In this document: in pieces, positions 36,286 to 45,811 of the stretch
How the letters are laid out: each line of letters starts with the position of its first letter
Position numbering within the stretch: position 1 is the first letter of the stretch
Source of the DNA: JACCYU01 sp050740315
Lineage (GTDB): Bacteria; Pseudomonadota; Gammaproteobacteria; JACCYU01
DNA: 64,000 nt
Direction of reading: 5' to 3'
Assembly (NCBI GenBank): GCA_050740315.1
Contig: JBOIDC010000003.1
Span: 1-64,000 of the forward strand
Notes under the pieces: generated by a model
Seen by the model: the letters and a program-made list of their open reading frames with translations, nothing else
What the model was told of the DNA's origin: nothing
Databases searched by the model: none
Translations under genes and position numbers: made by a program

Positions 36286-37520
36286 GCGCCGCGGGACGCC
36301 CGCTGCATCACGCGGAGATGCCGTGGCCGGTCGTCGACGACTGTCTGCGAATCGGCGGCCGGCCCGTTACGCGTCTGGCGCGACAAGTGGGTGGCACGCC
36401 GTTCTATGCCTATGATCGCAAGCTGCTCACCGAGCGGGTGCGCATGCTGCGGGCGAATCTGCCGGCGGAGATTCATCTGCACTACGCGGTCAAGGCCAAC
36501 CCCATGCCGGCGCTGGTGCAGCACATGACCACCCTGATCGACGGCCTGGACGTGGCCTCCGCCGGCGAGATGCAGACTGCGCTGAACACCGGTGTTTCAC
36601 CCGCCCTCGTCAGCTTCGCGGGGCCCGGCAAGCGCGAGTCCGAACTGGCACGCGCGATCGCCGCCGGGATCGTCATCAACATGGAATCCGAGGCCGAGAT
36701 GGAAACCATCGCGCGCCTGGCCGACAGGCACGGCGTGCGGCCCACGGTGGCGGTGCGCGTCAATCCGGATTTCGAGCTCAAGACCTCGGGCATGAGGATG
36801 TCGGGCGGCCCCAAACAATTCGGCGTGGACGCCGAGCGCGTACCCGCGATGCTCAAGCGGCTCGCCGCGCTGGATCTCGACTTCATCGGCTTTCATATCT
36901 TCAGCGGTTCGCAGAACCTGCGGGCGGAGGCGATCCGGGAGGCGCAGGAGAAGACCATACAACTCGCTATCGCGCTCGCCGAGCACGCGCCCGCGCCTGT
37001 GCGCCTGCTTAATATCGGCGGCGGTTTCGGCATCCCTTATTTCCCCGGCGATCAGCCGCTCGATACCGCGCTCATCGGCGAAAATCTCGGGCGGTTGCTG
37101 CCGCGAATCAAGGCGCACATGCCAGCTGCGCAGGTAGTCGTCGAGCTGGGCCGCTACCTGGTCGGCGAGGCCGGCGTGTACGTGTGCCGGGTGATCGACC
37201 GCAAGATCTCGCGCGGGCAAGTGTTTCTGATCACTGACGGCGGCCTGCATCATCACCTGGCGGCCTCGGGCAACTTCGGACAGGTGATCAGAAAAAATTA
37301 TCCGGTCCTGGTCGGCAACAGGGTTACCGGCACCGAACGCGAAGTCGCCTCCGTGGTCGGCCCATTGTGCACGCCGCTCGACACGCTGGCGGACAAGCTG
37401 GAAATGGCCAAAGCCGAGGTCGGCGATCTGATCGTAATCCTGCAATCCGGCGCTTACGGTCTTACCGCTAGCCCCGTCGCTTTTCTCAGTCATCCACCGC
37501 CGGCGGAGATACTCGTTTAA
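36282..37520 (+). CDS. PLP-dependent decarboxylase, exosortase A-associated
   Basis: The 412-residue enzyme is a fold III, DAP/ornithine decarboxylase-like protein. The PLP lysine is K71 in HYAVKANPMPAL, the phosphate-binding glycines are in LNIGGGFGIPYF, and ELGRYLVGEAGVYV and VVGPLCTPLDTLA are the usual later motifs. It belongs with the exosortase A-associated family (TIGR03099, from memory). I set the start at the ATG at 36282, inside the ligase stop, and rejected an upstream start at 36144 because the extra residues are shadow sequence. Together with the ligase it may convert an amino acid to an amine-bearing acyl group; this is inference. Its last 35 bases overlap the convergent ATPase gene. 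Confidence 0.93.
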   Translation: MSAAGRPLHHAEMPWPVVDDCLRIGGRPVTRLARQVGGTPFYAYDRKLLTERVRMLRANLPAEIHLHYAVKANPMPALVQHMTTLIDGLDVASAGEMQTALNTGVSPALVSFAGPGKRESELARAIAAGIVINMESEAEMETIARLADRHGVRPTVAVRVNPDFELKTSGMRMSGGPKQFGVDAERVPAMLKRLAALDLDFIGFHIFSGSQNLRAEAIREAQEKTIQLAIALAEHAPAPVRLLNIGGGFGIPYFPGDQPLDTALIGENLGRLLPRIKAHMPAAQVVVELGRYLVGEAGVYVCRVIDRKISRGQVFLITDGGLHHHLAASGNFGQVIRKNYPVLVGNRVTGTEREVASVVGPLCTPLDTLADKLEMAKAEVGDLIVILQSGAYGLTASPVAFLSHPPPAEILV

Positions 37521-38934
37521 TCCGAGACGCGGGCAAGGCGTCTAGCGGCATATCCCGGCCGGCCGCATCGCGATTCGAGATACTACCCGCTGACGGCTTC
37601 GCAGTGTCCTCGACCGGCAATGCTGGGCCAGTGACCGGATCATCGCCAGTCGCAAATGTGCGCCCGGAGGCGAGGACGCCGCGCATTTCGCTTGCGACAT
37701 TACGCGACCAGTTGGCAAGGGTCGAGCCGAAGGGTTGCGATTCCAGTGATGCTACCGCAAGCGCGCCCACACCGATCAGGCCCGTCACAAGGATTGAGGC
37801 CGCAATTTTTCCGCGTTTCGGTTTAGTTTGCGACTTCGCCGCCGATGATTGGGAATCGGGTGATTTCACGTTTTCAAGCTGGGCTGCTGCTTGAGCGTCT
37901 CTATCCTGATGATGAGCTCGACTGCCGGCTTCGGCAGCTGCGTCCGCCTTGGCCCCAATCGATCCGAGTCTGATCGCCCTCTGTGTCGGGTCGCCAGGCA
38001 CGAGCACTTTTTCCAGCGACGCCGGGGACTTTGATGGCAACACTTCGGCTTTGGGCGGCGCCTCTCGCGAAGTTGGTCGCTGACGTTCTGTCGTCTGAGG
38101 CGCATTCACGCTGGGCGATGCCGGCATCTCGTCTTCGAACTCTTTAATCACCACCTGCACATCCGCGCCGTACAGTTTATGTTTTTGCTCTGCGGCGCCG
38201 TACAACAGCAATCGACTACACGTCTGGTTAACAAGCCGCGGCACACCATTGCTGTGCCTGTAGACGAGCTCAATCGCCTCTCCCGCAATCTCGGGATCGC
38301 CATTCCAGCCGGCACGTTCCAACCTATGAGCGATATATGCGTGTGTCTCTTCGGCTGTCATCGGCTTGAGGCGACTGACCGCCACCAGGCGCTGACGCAA
38401 TTGTTCCATGGCCGGCGACATCATTTTTGCGTGCAACTGCTCCTGGCCGAGCAGAAACACCTGCACCAGCGGCTTGCCTTTAAGCTGCATGTTGGTCAAC
38501 AGGCGCAGTTCCTCCAGCGCATCGGCACTCAGATCCTGAGCTTCGTCTACGATGACCAGCACCCGCCGACCAGCGCCGGCTTGTATAACCAGGAAGGCCT
38601 CGACATTGCGCAGCATCGTGGCCTTGCCCATGCCCTCGGCCCGTATCTTGAACTCGAAAGCCAGCATGCGCAGCAGATCAGTCGCCTTTAACTGCGTGCT
38701 AACCAGCCGCGCAAACACAGTGCGCGACGAGGTCAAGCCGGCGAGCAAATCCTCGACCAGAGTGGACTTGCCGGTGCCCGGGCTGCCGGTTACCGCAACC
38801 AAGCCTTCTGCGCGCTGCAAACCGTACTGCAGATAAGCCCTGGCCTTGGCATACGAGCCGTGCGCGAAACAAAACCGATGGTCAGGGCTCAGTCGGAATG
38901 GATCGACGCTCAATTGATAAAAAGCTTCGTACAT
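37486..38934 (-). CDS. XrtA/PEP-CTERM system-associated ATPase (ExeA/GspA-like)
   Basis: The 482-residue protein starts YEAFYQLSVDPFRLSPDHRF, the usual opening of this family. Walker A is GSPGTGKST at residues 50-58 and Walker B is VLVIVDEAQDL near 126. The AAA domain ends around residue 270 with a NQTC segment. A low-complexity linker follows, then a hydrophobic helix near 385-407 (ASILVTGLIGVGALAVASL) and a C-terminal tail. The family (TIGR03015, from memory) occurs next to exopolysaccharide chain-length genes of XrtA loci. Here those neighbours are missing; the gene is convergent with the decarboxylase gene and stands alone on its strand. The C-terminal membrane helix resembles GspA/ExeA proteins. 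Confidence 0.9.
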   Translation of the reverse strand: MYEAFYQLSVDPFRLSPDHRFCFAHGSYAKARAYLQYGLQRAEGLVAVTGSPGTGKSTLVEDLLAGLTSSRTVFARLVSTQLKATDLLRMLAFEFKIRAEGMGKATMLRNVEAFLVIQAGAGRRVLVIVDEAQDLSADALEELRLLTNMQLKGKPLVQVFLLGQEQLHAKMMSPAMEQLRQRLVAVSRLKPMTAEETHAYIAHRLERAGWNGDPEIAGEAIELVYRHSNGVPRLVNQTCSRLLLYGAAEQKHKLYGADVQVVIKEFEDEMPASPSVNAPQTTERQRPTSREAPPKAEVLPSKSPASLEKVLVPGDPTQRAIRLGSIGAKADAAAEAGSRAHHQDRDAQAAAQLENVKSPDSQSSAAKSQTKPKRGKIAASILVTGLIGVGALAVASLESQPFGSTLANWSRNVASEMRGVLASGRTFATGDDPVTGPALPVEDTAKPSAGSISNRDAAGRDMPLDALPASRIKRVSPPAVDD

Positions 38935-39260
38935 AGGTCTCCCCGCTCATACAATCCTATCGCTGAGGCACATTATTTCGGTCTTATCTAAATAAGTCTG
39001 CGCCGTTATCAAATAATAGGTGCGCAATGGATGAAGATTGTTTGATGCTGTACACAAATCGGCGTCAGCGCACACCTATAATTCATTTTGCATCGTTATC
39101 CGTATCAGCCGAAGGCACCCATGCGTGGCAAAATTAGTATAGCGCTTCCGAACGCTCTGTCATTCAAATTGATCATTGACCAATTCAAGAAATATAGGGG
39201 GGCGGCTACAGAGTTAGGGCATCTGAATGCGTTTCTATATAGTGTCAATCGCGCGTATAC
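38935..39260. other. Upstream region of the ATPase gene
   Basis: AT-richer than its left flank by eye. No gene is recognised; it should contain the promoter of the ATPase gene on the minus strand. Confidence 0.4.
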
Positions 39261-39503
39261 GAGATCAAGCGCTTTCTTGGCACCTCCAAAAATGCCGTGC
39301 TCACTCAGCTGTGGATCGCGCTGTGCGTGTACTTGCTGCTGGCTTACCTGAAATTCATCAGCACCCTCGGTCATTCACTACAGCAGAGCTTGCGATTGCT
39401 GCAATTGAATCTGTTCGAGCGGCGAGCGTTGTTGCCCCTGCTGCGCGGCGATCCACCAGACACCCTTCGCGCCAGCAACCGCGCACAACTCGCCCTGCTG
39501 TGA
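39261..39503 (+). mobile_element. IS4-type transposase C-terminal remnant
   Basis: The frame reads EIKRFLGTSKNAVLTQLWIA, then LCVYLLLAYLKF and LGHSLQQSLRLLQLNLFERR before stopping at 39501-39503. This is the conserved end of IS4-family DDE transposases (IKxFLGTSxNAVxTQIWIAL...LLLxxLKF...LQxLLRLLQLNLF). About 80 residues remain, the upstream part is absent and no terminal repeat is visible. It marks the left border of the apparently AT-richer insert that contains the next several genes. Confidence 0.85.
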
Positions 39504-40055
39504 AAAATTGTGAGACAGCAGTGACTTACAATGCAATTGTATCGGCACCAAGGCGGAAGGTCGGTCGTGAACTGGGACTAATTGAAATGTGAAATTTCTT
39601 CGGGATTGAGCTCAGGGTTATCTGCAGCTGGCCGATCAAGAAACAAATTGTTGTCCCCAGAATGCGTGCACCGAGGCGACGATGAGAATTTATAGACCCG
39701 ATGTTGCTACACTCAACCCTGCTGACGTTGCGCGCACCCCCCCGTGCTCGAAGCCAGTCATTTGCGGCATCCCAAAGCCTTGGGAAAACGAACGTATGCC
39801 GGAGATAAGGATCGACGAATACATCCACATCAACAGCGAACCCGCTTCCTGGAACGAGTACGATTCTGGTGTGACTGCTATACGTCAGGCGACTATTTGA
39901 GAATTTTGCGCTCGATTCTGCCCGTGACAGGTGCCGTGTGCAATAGCTTTTGTGCAGCCGGTCGGCGGGGCCTTGTCCGCTCTGTGACCGCACTGGCAGA
40001 CTTGCTCACCAATGTTGATACAGTATTGAGCGACTTTGTTCGAGGCAGATTATCC
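39504..40055. other. Non-coding stretch before the FemAB-like gene
   Basis: Three overlapping ORFs exist (a 155-codon one on the minus strand at 39526-39993, a 72-codon one on plus, and the in-frame extension of the next gene), but none shows family motifs. A minus-strand reading VLVPGSGFAVDVDVFVDP looks protein-like yet is unassignable. It may be further transposon debris. Confidence 0.35.
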
Positions 40056-41105
40056 ATGAGCACTATCCCATTGACTCACCCGTCGCCAACACAGGCGTTA
40101 CACTTCGGGAGTCAAGATGCCAGCTTTAATTTTACAGCCACAGCTTACAGCGACTTGCGAGGAAGCATCAGCAACTTATTCCCCGGTCAGCCAAATCTTG
40201 GCTTCACGTCACTTCAAGCAAAAGGCATATTGCGTGGCCAGGAGATTTGGATATTTACGCGGCCAACTGCAGACAGACGTGAGGTTGTGGCATTCGGGGT
40301 GCTAACGCGAGGGCTGTTCAACGCGAGCCTGGATGTGTGTGTCATGCCTTGCGTTACTGAGCAGGATGCATTCTGGGGGACTTTGCAGCACTTCATATCA
40401 CGGATGAGTGTTACGAGCCTACTCGTAGAATCCATCGGCTTACCTCGAAACAAAGCTGCCATTCCAAAGCTGCCTGGGGAATGTCAGAGGTACGCCAATG
40501 TTAAGCTTTACGTTGTCAATCTAGAATCTGATTCTTGGGCTCAAGGCGTATCGTCGAATCACCGTAGAAACATCAATAAAGCCCGCAAACATGGAGTTAA
40601 AATCGTAACATCAACAGGGTCAGCAGCGATCGAAGCGCACCTAGCCTTGATCGGCGCATCTTTAGTGAGACGTGCCAACCGAGGTGAACCGACGAACCTC
40701 GCGAGCGACGCGGAGGAGGTGAAAGAAATCTTGAGCAACGACGCTGCCCAGCTATACCAAGCAACTATAGACGGTGAAGTTGTCTCGTCAAAGATCGTAT
40801 TCACAGTAGGCGATTACGCTTTCTACGATAGCGGAGGCACCTCCGAAAAGGGAATGCGTGTTGGTGCCTCGCATTTCCTCATGTTCTCGCTTATGTGGAC
40901 ACTCCACGGCCAAGGCATAAAAAGTTTAAATTTGGACGTTGCCAGCAAGGCGGCCGGGGGCCTCGCACGCTACAAAGCCGAATTCGGCGCCCAGCTCTGG
41001 GAAGTCGACCGAGTCGAATGCCAGTTGAAAAGTTTACCTAAGCGTATCTTTAACACACTCAGAGCTATCCGCGAACGAATTCATCCTACGTCACCCGCTT
41101 TCTAG
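40056..41105 (+). CDS. FemAB/BioF2-like GNAT acyltransferase
   Basis: The 349-residue protein has a FemAB-like double-GNAT layout. The segment SSNHRRNINKARKHGVKIV matches the Arg/Lys-rich binding region of BioF2/FemAB proteins. YQATIDGEVVSSKIVFTVGD and YDSGGTSEKGMRVGASHFLM are the usual C-terminal GNAT block, followed by LNLDVAS and GLARYKAEFGAQ. Such proteins add amino acids or acyl groups to sugars or peptides from tRNA or CoA donors. The chosen ATG at 40056 gives a normal length; the frame stays open to 39744, but that part has no family likeness. It stands alone on the plus strand after IS debris. Confidence 0.75.
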   Translation: MSTIPLTHPSPTQALHFGSQDASFNFTATAYSDLRGSISNLFPGQPNLGFTSLQAKGILRGQEIWIFTRPTADRREVVAFGVLTRGLFNASLDVCVMPCVTEQDAFWGTLQHFISRMSVTSLLVESIGLPRNKAAIPKLPGECQRYANVKLYVVNLESDSWAQGVSSNHRRNINKARKHGVKIVTSTGSAAIEAHLALIGASLVRRANRGEPTNLASDAEEVKEILSNDAAQLYQATIDGEVVSSKIVFTVGDYAFYDSGGTSEKGMRVGASHFLMFSLMWTLHGQGIKSLNLDVASKAAGGLARYKAEFGAQLWEVDRVECQLKSLPKRIFNTLRAIRERIHPTSPAF

Positions 41106-41144
41106 ATGACAATCAGTTGATGAAGCTACGTAGGAATAGGGTAG

Positions 41145-42884
41145 TTAGCTAACGTCGGGGCGGACGCGGGAAAACAGAAACTCAAAGGTGCAAATCCTAT
41201 TTAACTGCTCTGAATCATTTATTGCTTCGATCCTGAAAAACTCTCGCATGTATTCGTAATCAGGACCTAAAACGGCGTCACGATACGGTTGTGACAACAG
41301 GCAGGAATGATTCATCAAGCGTCGCCGGGCGCCCATGCGATAAATCAACGGCCGCGACCATGTCGGCCTGAAATGCGTTTTCAGGTCTTTTATTTTTCGC
41401 TTCAAGGGCGGGTCCTGCGCGAAGTCGTGGCCATACGCGGACGGGTAAGCGGCCAGTGTTGAATCCACCGCTTGAATCATGCGGGTCTCGAATAATCCGA
41501 AGTTCTTATATCTCAGGGGTATTTTTACGGCATCGCGCACGATTCGATAGTCAATGAAAGGCGTTAGCGCATATCCAAGCCGATTGTTGACCGAGTTGTT
41601 TCGGCCCATCCAGTACCGGCACCTGAAGAGCGGATACAAGAGTTCGATTTCACCGCGATGTAATGTGTCCCGATCAATGCGGAGCACACGCTTGATAACG
41701 GCGCCGAGTCGCGCATAGTAATCCGCGAGAGAAAATCGCCGTGTGCAGATCCCAGGATCGAATTGACTGTAAAAGCTCCACAACAACTCTCTGATCTTGA
41801 AGCTTGTATTACGCAGATAGAAAAAATTTCTGAAAATCTCGCCGCCCCCGCCGTTGAGCATGAGTTCACCGTTGCGGCACCGGTCACGGCGAGTATTCAA
41901 ATCGGCCACGCCGCAGAATATGCCATCATTCGGATAGCCGTCGAAGGCATAAAAGTTTTCTTCCACAACTTGGCCGAATTCATCTACCGGTATGCGCGAG
42001 AACCGGCTTTTATCGATGTGCTGTAAACCGAGTCCCTCGCCCGCGTCTATCTGACGCGCGATTTGAACATCCGCATCCTCGGCGCGCCCATAGACGTGTA
42101 TCTTTGGCTTTGCGCCCGCCTCTTTAAGCAAAGCTAGAGTCAGCCGTGAATCGTAGCCGCCAGAAAGTGCGGAATCGATGCGGTCTCCAAAACCAGATAC
42201 GATCTGTCGATAAAAGTATCGGAGGTTGGCCAGATTCCTTTCCAGGTGTGTCTCGATCGGTTCGTCGCTGATCATGTCTTCCGTTAGCCTGCCTGGCATC
42301 GGACTTCTCTCGATTCTCGCGCCCAACTCATAAATGTAATCGCAATCTACCTGCTTGATTTGTTCTATAACCGTATCGTCTCCGTAAGTGGCGCCCTGAA
42401 ACACGTATTCGTACACGGCTTGGCCATTGATCCGTACACACTTTGCGCCGGCCAGTATCGCCAGAAACGAACTGGACCAGAAGAAGCCATCGGTATCACG
42501 ATAAACCTTGTAGATGCCTAAGCGATCGATGAAGAGAAACGTGCGACCGGACTTACGGATAACGATGCAAAACGCGCCGTAGAGGTTCTCGATGTGGGGA
42601 GCGAGCGGATCGAAATGCCGGTAAAAGAGCTCAAGTGCGCGATTTCCAAACTCGCCTCGATAAAGCAGGGTGCCGGTGCAACAGCAGAAATCGCCATTCC
42701 GCGCCTCGTATACGTTTCCACTGGGAGCGATCAGCTTGGGATAGACGTAAAGGTCGTAAGCCGTCGTGCTTAGCAACCTGGGCTGTGAGAATCCTTGCCT
42801 GGTCAGCTGTGCGCTGAGACGCTCAGCGGCTAGCTTTATATCCGGGATGCGCGGATCTTTACGAATCAGAAAAAAAGCACCCAT
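41145..42884 (-). CDS. Asparagine-synthase-like protein lacking the glutaminase cysteine
   Basis: The 579-residue protein is built like asparagine synthetase B. The N-terminal part (about 1-210) is an Ntn-type domain with ENLYGAFCIVI and FLFIDRLGIYKVYR. The ATP-pyrophosphatase domain has the PP-loop DSALSGGYDSRLTLALL near 238-254 and MLNGGGGEIFRNFF, the usual GDGGDE-like region. The protein starts MGAFF, so the Cys2 that cleaves glutamine is missing. It may use ammonia or another amine, or form an amide or lactam as related synthetases do in natural-product pathways. The substrate is unknown. It sits next to a lyase-like gene on the same strand. Confidence 0.85.
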   Translation of the reverse strand: MGAFFLIRKDPRIPDIKLAAERLSAQLTRQGFSQPRLLSTTAYDLYVYPKLIAPSGNVYEARNGDFCCCTGTLLYRGEFGNRALELFYRHFDPLAPHIENLYGAFCIVIRKSGRTFLFIDRLGIYKVYRDTDGFFWSSSFLAILAGAKCVRINGQAVYEYVFQGATYGDDTVIEQIKQVDCDYIYELGARIERSPMPGRLTEDMISDEPIETHLERNLANLRYFYRQIVSGFGDRIDSALSGGYDSRLTLALLKEAGAKPKIHVYGRAEDADVQIARQIDAGEGLGLQHIDKSRFSRIPVDEFGQVVEENFYAFDGYPNDGIFCGVADLNTRRDRCRNGELMLNGGGGEIFRNFFYLRNTSFKIRELLWSFYSQFDPGICTRRFSLADYYARLGAVIKRVLRIDRDTLHRGEIELLYPLFRCRYWMGRNNSVNNRLGYALTPFIDYRIVRDAVKIPLRYKNFGLFETRMIQAVDSTLAAYPSAYGHDFAQDPPLKRKIKDLKTHFRPTWSRPLIYRMGARRRLMNHSCLLSQPYRDAVLGPDYEYMREFFRIEAINDSEQLNRICTFEFLFSRVRPDVS

Positions 42885-42993
42885 CGCATTATTAGCGCCT
42901 AAACTTTGTCCTGATGCGATGCGACCAGGGCATGACTAGCGGGAGCCACTATTGCGAGTGGCTGCTCTGCGCATCGCGACCGACAATGACGGC

Positions 42994-44169
42994 TCACATC
43001 TTGCTGCAACCGGGGACGCTGGACACGCGTTGACTTCTGGCATGGCTGGAATCAATGCTTTCGTCAACGCGCGCATCCGTGGCGAGCACGAGTTGATCCA
43101 GATAGACCGCCGAATCCTCGCAGTTACCCCATGGAACATCTCCTCCCTTGTGGACATTCAGCCAGGCGGTACGAACGTGCAGGTTATCGTGCCCCTCGAG
43201 CCGGAACACCATGTTGGTTTTGTCGTACGCCAGCTTGCCATCCACCCAGCCGCGGGCAATGCCGTCGGCCTGCCCCGGCGTATTCATCTTGATCTGCATT
43301 TCGATCCGATACCAACGATCTAGCCCAAGGTTGCCGACATGATCGATACCGCAGAGCGTGTTCGACGGTTCTGACTCGCAGGAACCGCCACCATACGACT
43401 GCCCCCATGGTTCGTTATCCCAAAAACCACCGTCGCCCCAGATATCAACCTGCCGCGCGTGATAGAGGTAGTAACCAAAGCGAGTTACGGCGCCGCTGGA
43501 ACATATATTGTATGGCCTTGATTCTCCGGCGGAACAATGACGGAACTGAGCGCGCCCTGACCAGCAATTTATGCCGTCTGCTGTCGCACCGCCGTTGCCA
43601 CACTGTTCCTCTCTCGTGGCGGAGTCGTCTACCCGCACATCGGCAAGCCCTGGAAATTTCCCTCCTCCCCCGCTGCGCTCGCCGGTATCTTGATGACACA
43701 AATCAACATTCCAGTTGCTACCGAGCTTCAAGTAATAGCGCATGAAGAGCTGCTGCGGCTCGATGCCAGCATTCTTCAGAGGCCAATGAAGCGCGAGAGC
43801 ACCGGAATCTCCTTTAAGCATGTTCACCTTGAGACAACTGCCGGACACGCATCCCTCGGAGACTATCTCGGTTCTTGAGACCGAGTCTGCATCAGCCGGT
43901 ATCGGGTCGATCTGACGCACATTCCGCAGGTATCCGTGCCCACCGTCTTTTGACTCGCGCCACCAGGCTGCGCTCTCCCAAGGTTCACAGAACACAATGT
44001 CATTGCGTTCGGCAGATACGCGCTCGGAAGTACAGTCGCCGGGAGGAAGATAAGTGTCAGAAGGAGTGGGCTCAGATCTAGTACCGCTCGAGATTGAGGC
44101 CAACAGCGCGACGCAACTCATCACCTTACCAATGCTCTTTCCAATTGGTGATGCTCGACGCCTGACCAT
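42994..44169 (-). CDS. Secreted polysaccharide lyase-like protein (PL14/heparin-lyase fold)
   Basis: The roughly 391-residue protein has a positively charged start and a hydrophobic signal (VMSCVALLASISSG). The mature part shows the concanavalin-like pattern of PL14/PL20 and heparin lyase I proteins: LFMRYYLKLGSNW, GGGGKFPGL, WSGRAQFRHC, YYLYHARQ, WYRIEMQIKMNTPG, DGIARGWVDGKLAYD and WLNVHKGG. Many cysteines suggest disulfides. I set the ATG at 44169 because GGGGA lies about 6 bases upstream; an ATG five codons earlier is possible. If active it would cut uronic-acid polymers. Non-catalytic glycan binding is an alternative, since catalytic residues could not be confirmed. Confidence 0.72.
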   Translation of the reverse strand: MVRRRASPIGKSIGKVMSCVALLASISSGTRSEPTPSDTYLPPGDCTSERVSAERNDIVFCEPWESAAWWRESKDGGHGYLRNVRQIDPIPADADSVSRTEIVSEGCVSGSCLKVNMLKGDSGALALHWPLKNAGIEPQQLFMRYYLKLGSNWNVDLCHQDTGERSGGGGKFPGLADVRVDDSATREEQCGNGGATADGINCWSGRAQFRHCSAGESRPYNICSSGAVTRFGYYLYHARQVDIWGDGGFWDNEPWGQSYGGGSCESEPSNTLCGIDHVGNLGLDRWYRIEMQIKMNTPGQADGIARGWVDGKLAYDKTNMVFRLEGHDNLHVRTAWLNVHKGGDVPWGNCEDSAVYLDQLVLATDARVDESIDSSHARSQRVSSVPGCSKM

Positions 44170-44532
44170 GAGTATTCCCCACATTGCTGCATTTTTTTAG
44201 GCACCCCGTTTGCTGACAGCGCGGCATCGGAGCATTTTTCTAGTATAGCAGCTTCACCATCAAGGATTTAGAGCTACCCGCAGAGCGCGGCGGACTCCGC
44301 CGACTTCGCAGGGAAAAACTATCCGCTGCGCCTGCCTATTTACCGATCTTGCTGTGACGTATTTCGAAGTTCTCCATTCATCGTCGCTGATACAATCTTA
44401 GAATATCTGCTATCACGGCCTATTGGCAACGAGTGTTCAATCGAGACCGGGAAAATCAACATTGTTGGAATTGATGAAGTCTGCATCTCAAGATTGAGCC
44501 TGTTCGGGGCGGCATAGACGTAAAGAGATACT
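44170..44532. other. Divergent intergenic region
   Basis: It lies between the lyase-like gene and the beta-propeller gene, which point away from each other, so it should contain both promoters. A 99-codon minus-strand ORF crosses it but overlaps the propeller gene and has no motifs. It is AT-rich by eye. Confidence 0.4.
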
Positions 44533-45708
44533 ATGAGTTTCATCACGAAAAGTTTCATTGTAGCGATATTGGCGTCGCTTTCCGCTGTACTTGAGGGTGC
44601 TACACCAAATCCGCCTTTATCAGGCCTTCCGGACAACACGGTTTTTGAGATCGGCCCTTACACTTGTACGCCACCTCAAGGTGAACCCCTCCAAGAATGC
44701 AGAAAGATCAGCGACTTCAGCGGCCTCGTTTACGACGCTAAAAGGCATCGAATGTTGATGTTCGGAGGCGGACATGCGACCACATTCACCGATACTATCG
44801 CCGTCTTCGATCCGGCTACGTTGACATGGACGCAGTTGTATGCGCCAACACCTTGCTCATACTTAGTTCAAAGCAACTACGACTCTAACCGCGCCGCATG
44901 GCTGAATGGGCCCTTAGGCCCATACCCACGCCCGATCTCGCGTCATACTTACGACGAATTGGTTGTCGTCGGAGACGAGTTGATAATGCTCGCTTCGGGC
45001 AGTGGGCGTGGTAGCTGTGCTTTCAACAAGACCGATGGCGATCCCCTCACGGATGGAGGTCGGATCGCGCACTATGACTTAATCAACAACAGGTGGTCCT
45101 TCAGTTCTACAGCGCAAGGAGATACCGAGCCTGTTTCGTTCCCGGGCACCGATTACGACCCGGTGTCAGAAAGGATAATTATGGTTGGGAGGTACGGGAT
45201 CTGGATTTATGACCCGGCGTCGCGTACTAAGAGCCTGGCCGTCGACGCCGGGCTCGATGAGATGGGCATTGAGGGCAGTCTCGTCTATTACCCCCCGAAC
45301 CAGAAGCTCTATTTTTTTGCGGACAAGTATACGGGCATCGTAAAGGTCTGGGAGATTACCCTTGATCGAAAGAATTTCGAAAACAGCACAATGATAAAAC
45401 TGACGACTTCGGGAAAGCCCTCATCAAACAGGCGCGGCTATGCTTATGACTCGGTGAATCAGATTATTGGCGGAGGAATAGCGGATAACAAGTTTTACGC
45501 ATTCGATCCTCTAAAACGTATGTGGTCCTCGCAAACCATGGAGGGAGGAGCACCAGGCAACGCTTCACATCACGCTGTAAGTTACGACCCAGTGAACAAT
45601 GTCTTTCTTTTCATCAACGAGTTCTCAAGCTTTGATCGCCGCACCTGGGCCTACAAATACAAGAATGATAGCGCATCCTTGCATAATACCAGCGTATCGG
45701 AAAATTAA
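44533..45708 (+). CDS. Secreted kelch-like beta-propeller protein
   Basis: The 391-residue product has a signal peptide (SFIVAILASLSAVLEG) and then repeats of kelch or galactose-oxidase-like type: GLVYDAKRHRMLMFGGGHAT, AVFDPATLTWTQLYAP, TDYDPVSERIIMVGRYG, AYDSVNQIIGGGIAD and VSYDPVNNVFLFINE. Each repeat has the pattern [AS]YDxxxxxxxxxGG. It is probably a periplasmic or secreted glycan-binding or oxidase-like propeller; copper ligands were not identified. It faces away from the lyase-like gene and toward the heparinase gene. Confidence 0.8.
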   Translation: MSFITKSFIVAILASLSAVLEGATPNPPLSGLPDNTVFEIGPYTCTPPQGEPLQECRKISDFSGLVYDAKRHRMLMFGGGHATTFTDTIAVFDPATLTWTQLYAPTPCSYLVQSNYDSNRAAWLNGPLGPYPRPISRHTYDELVVVGDELIMLASGSGRGSCAFNKTDGDPLTDGGRIAHYDLINNRWSFSSTAQGDTEPVSFPGTDYDPVSERIIMVGRYGIWIYDPASRTKSLAVDAGLDEMGIEGSLVYYPPNQKLYFFADKYTGIVKVWEITLDRKNFENSTMIKLTTSGKPSSNRRGYAYDSVNQIIGGGIADNKFYAFDPLKRMWSSQTMEGGAPGNASHHAVSYDPVNNVFLFINEFSSFDRRTWAYKYKNDSASLHNTSVSEN

Positions 45709-45811
45709 TCCGTTGTTGATAACCTTGTGCCAGCACATAATAACCACCGCGGATGATAATCCATATTGCGGCTTTTAAATGTAGCGGCTGCAATAGCTAG
45801 AAGCCATATCT

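Noticed and set aside
36597..37493. Minus-strand ORF of 298 codons opposite the PLP decarboxylase
   Set aside because: No family motifs, and the plus-strand frame has all PLP decarboxylase signatures.
39744..40055. N-terminal extension of the FemAB-like gene
   Set aside because: The added 104 residues show no likeness to the family and overlap other non-coding-looking frames; the ATG at 40056 gives a normal length.
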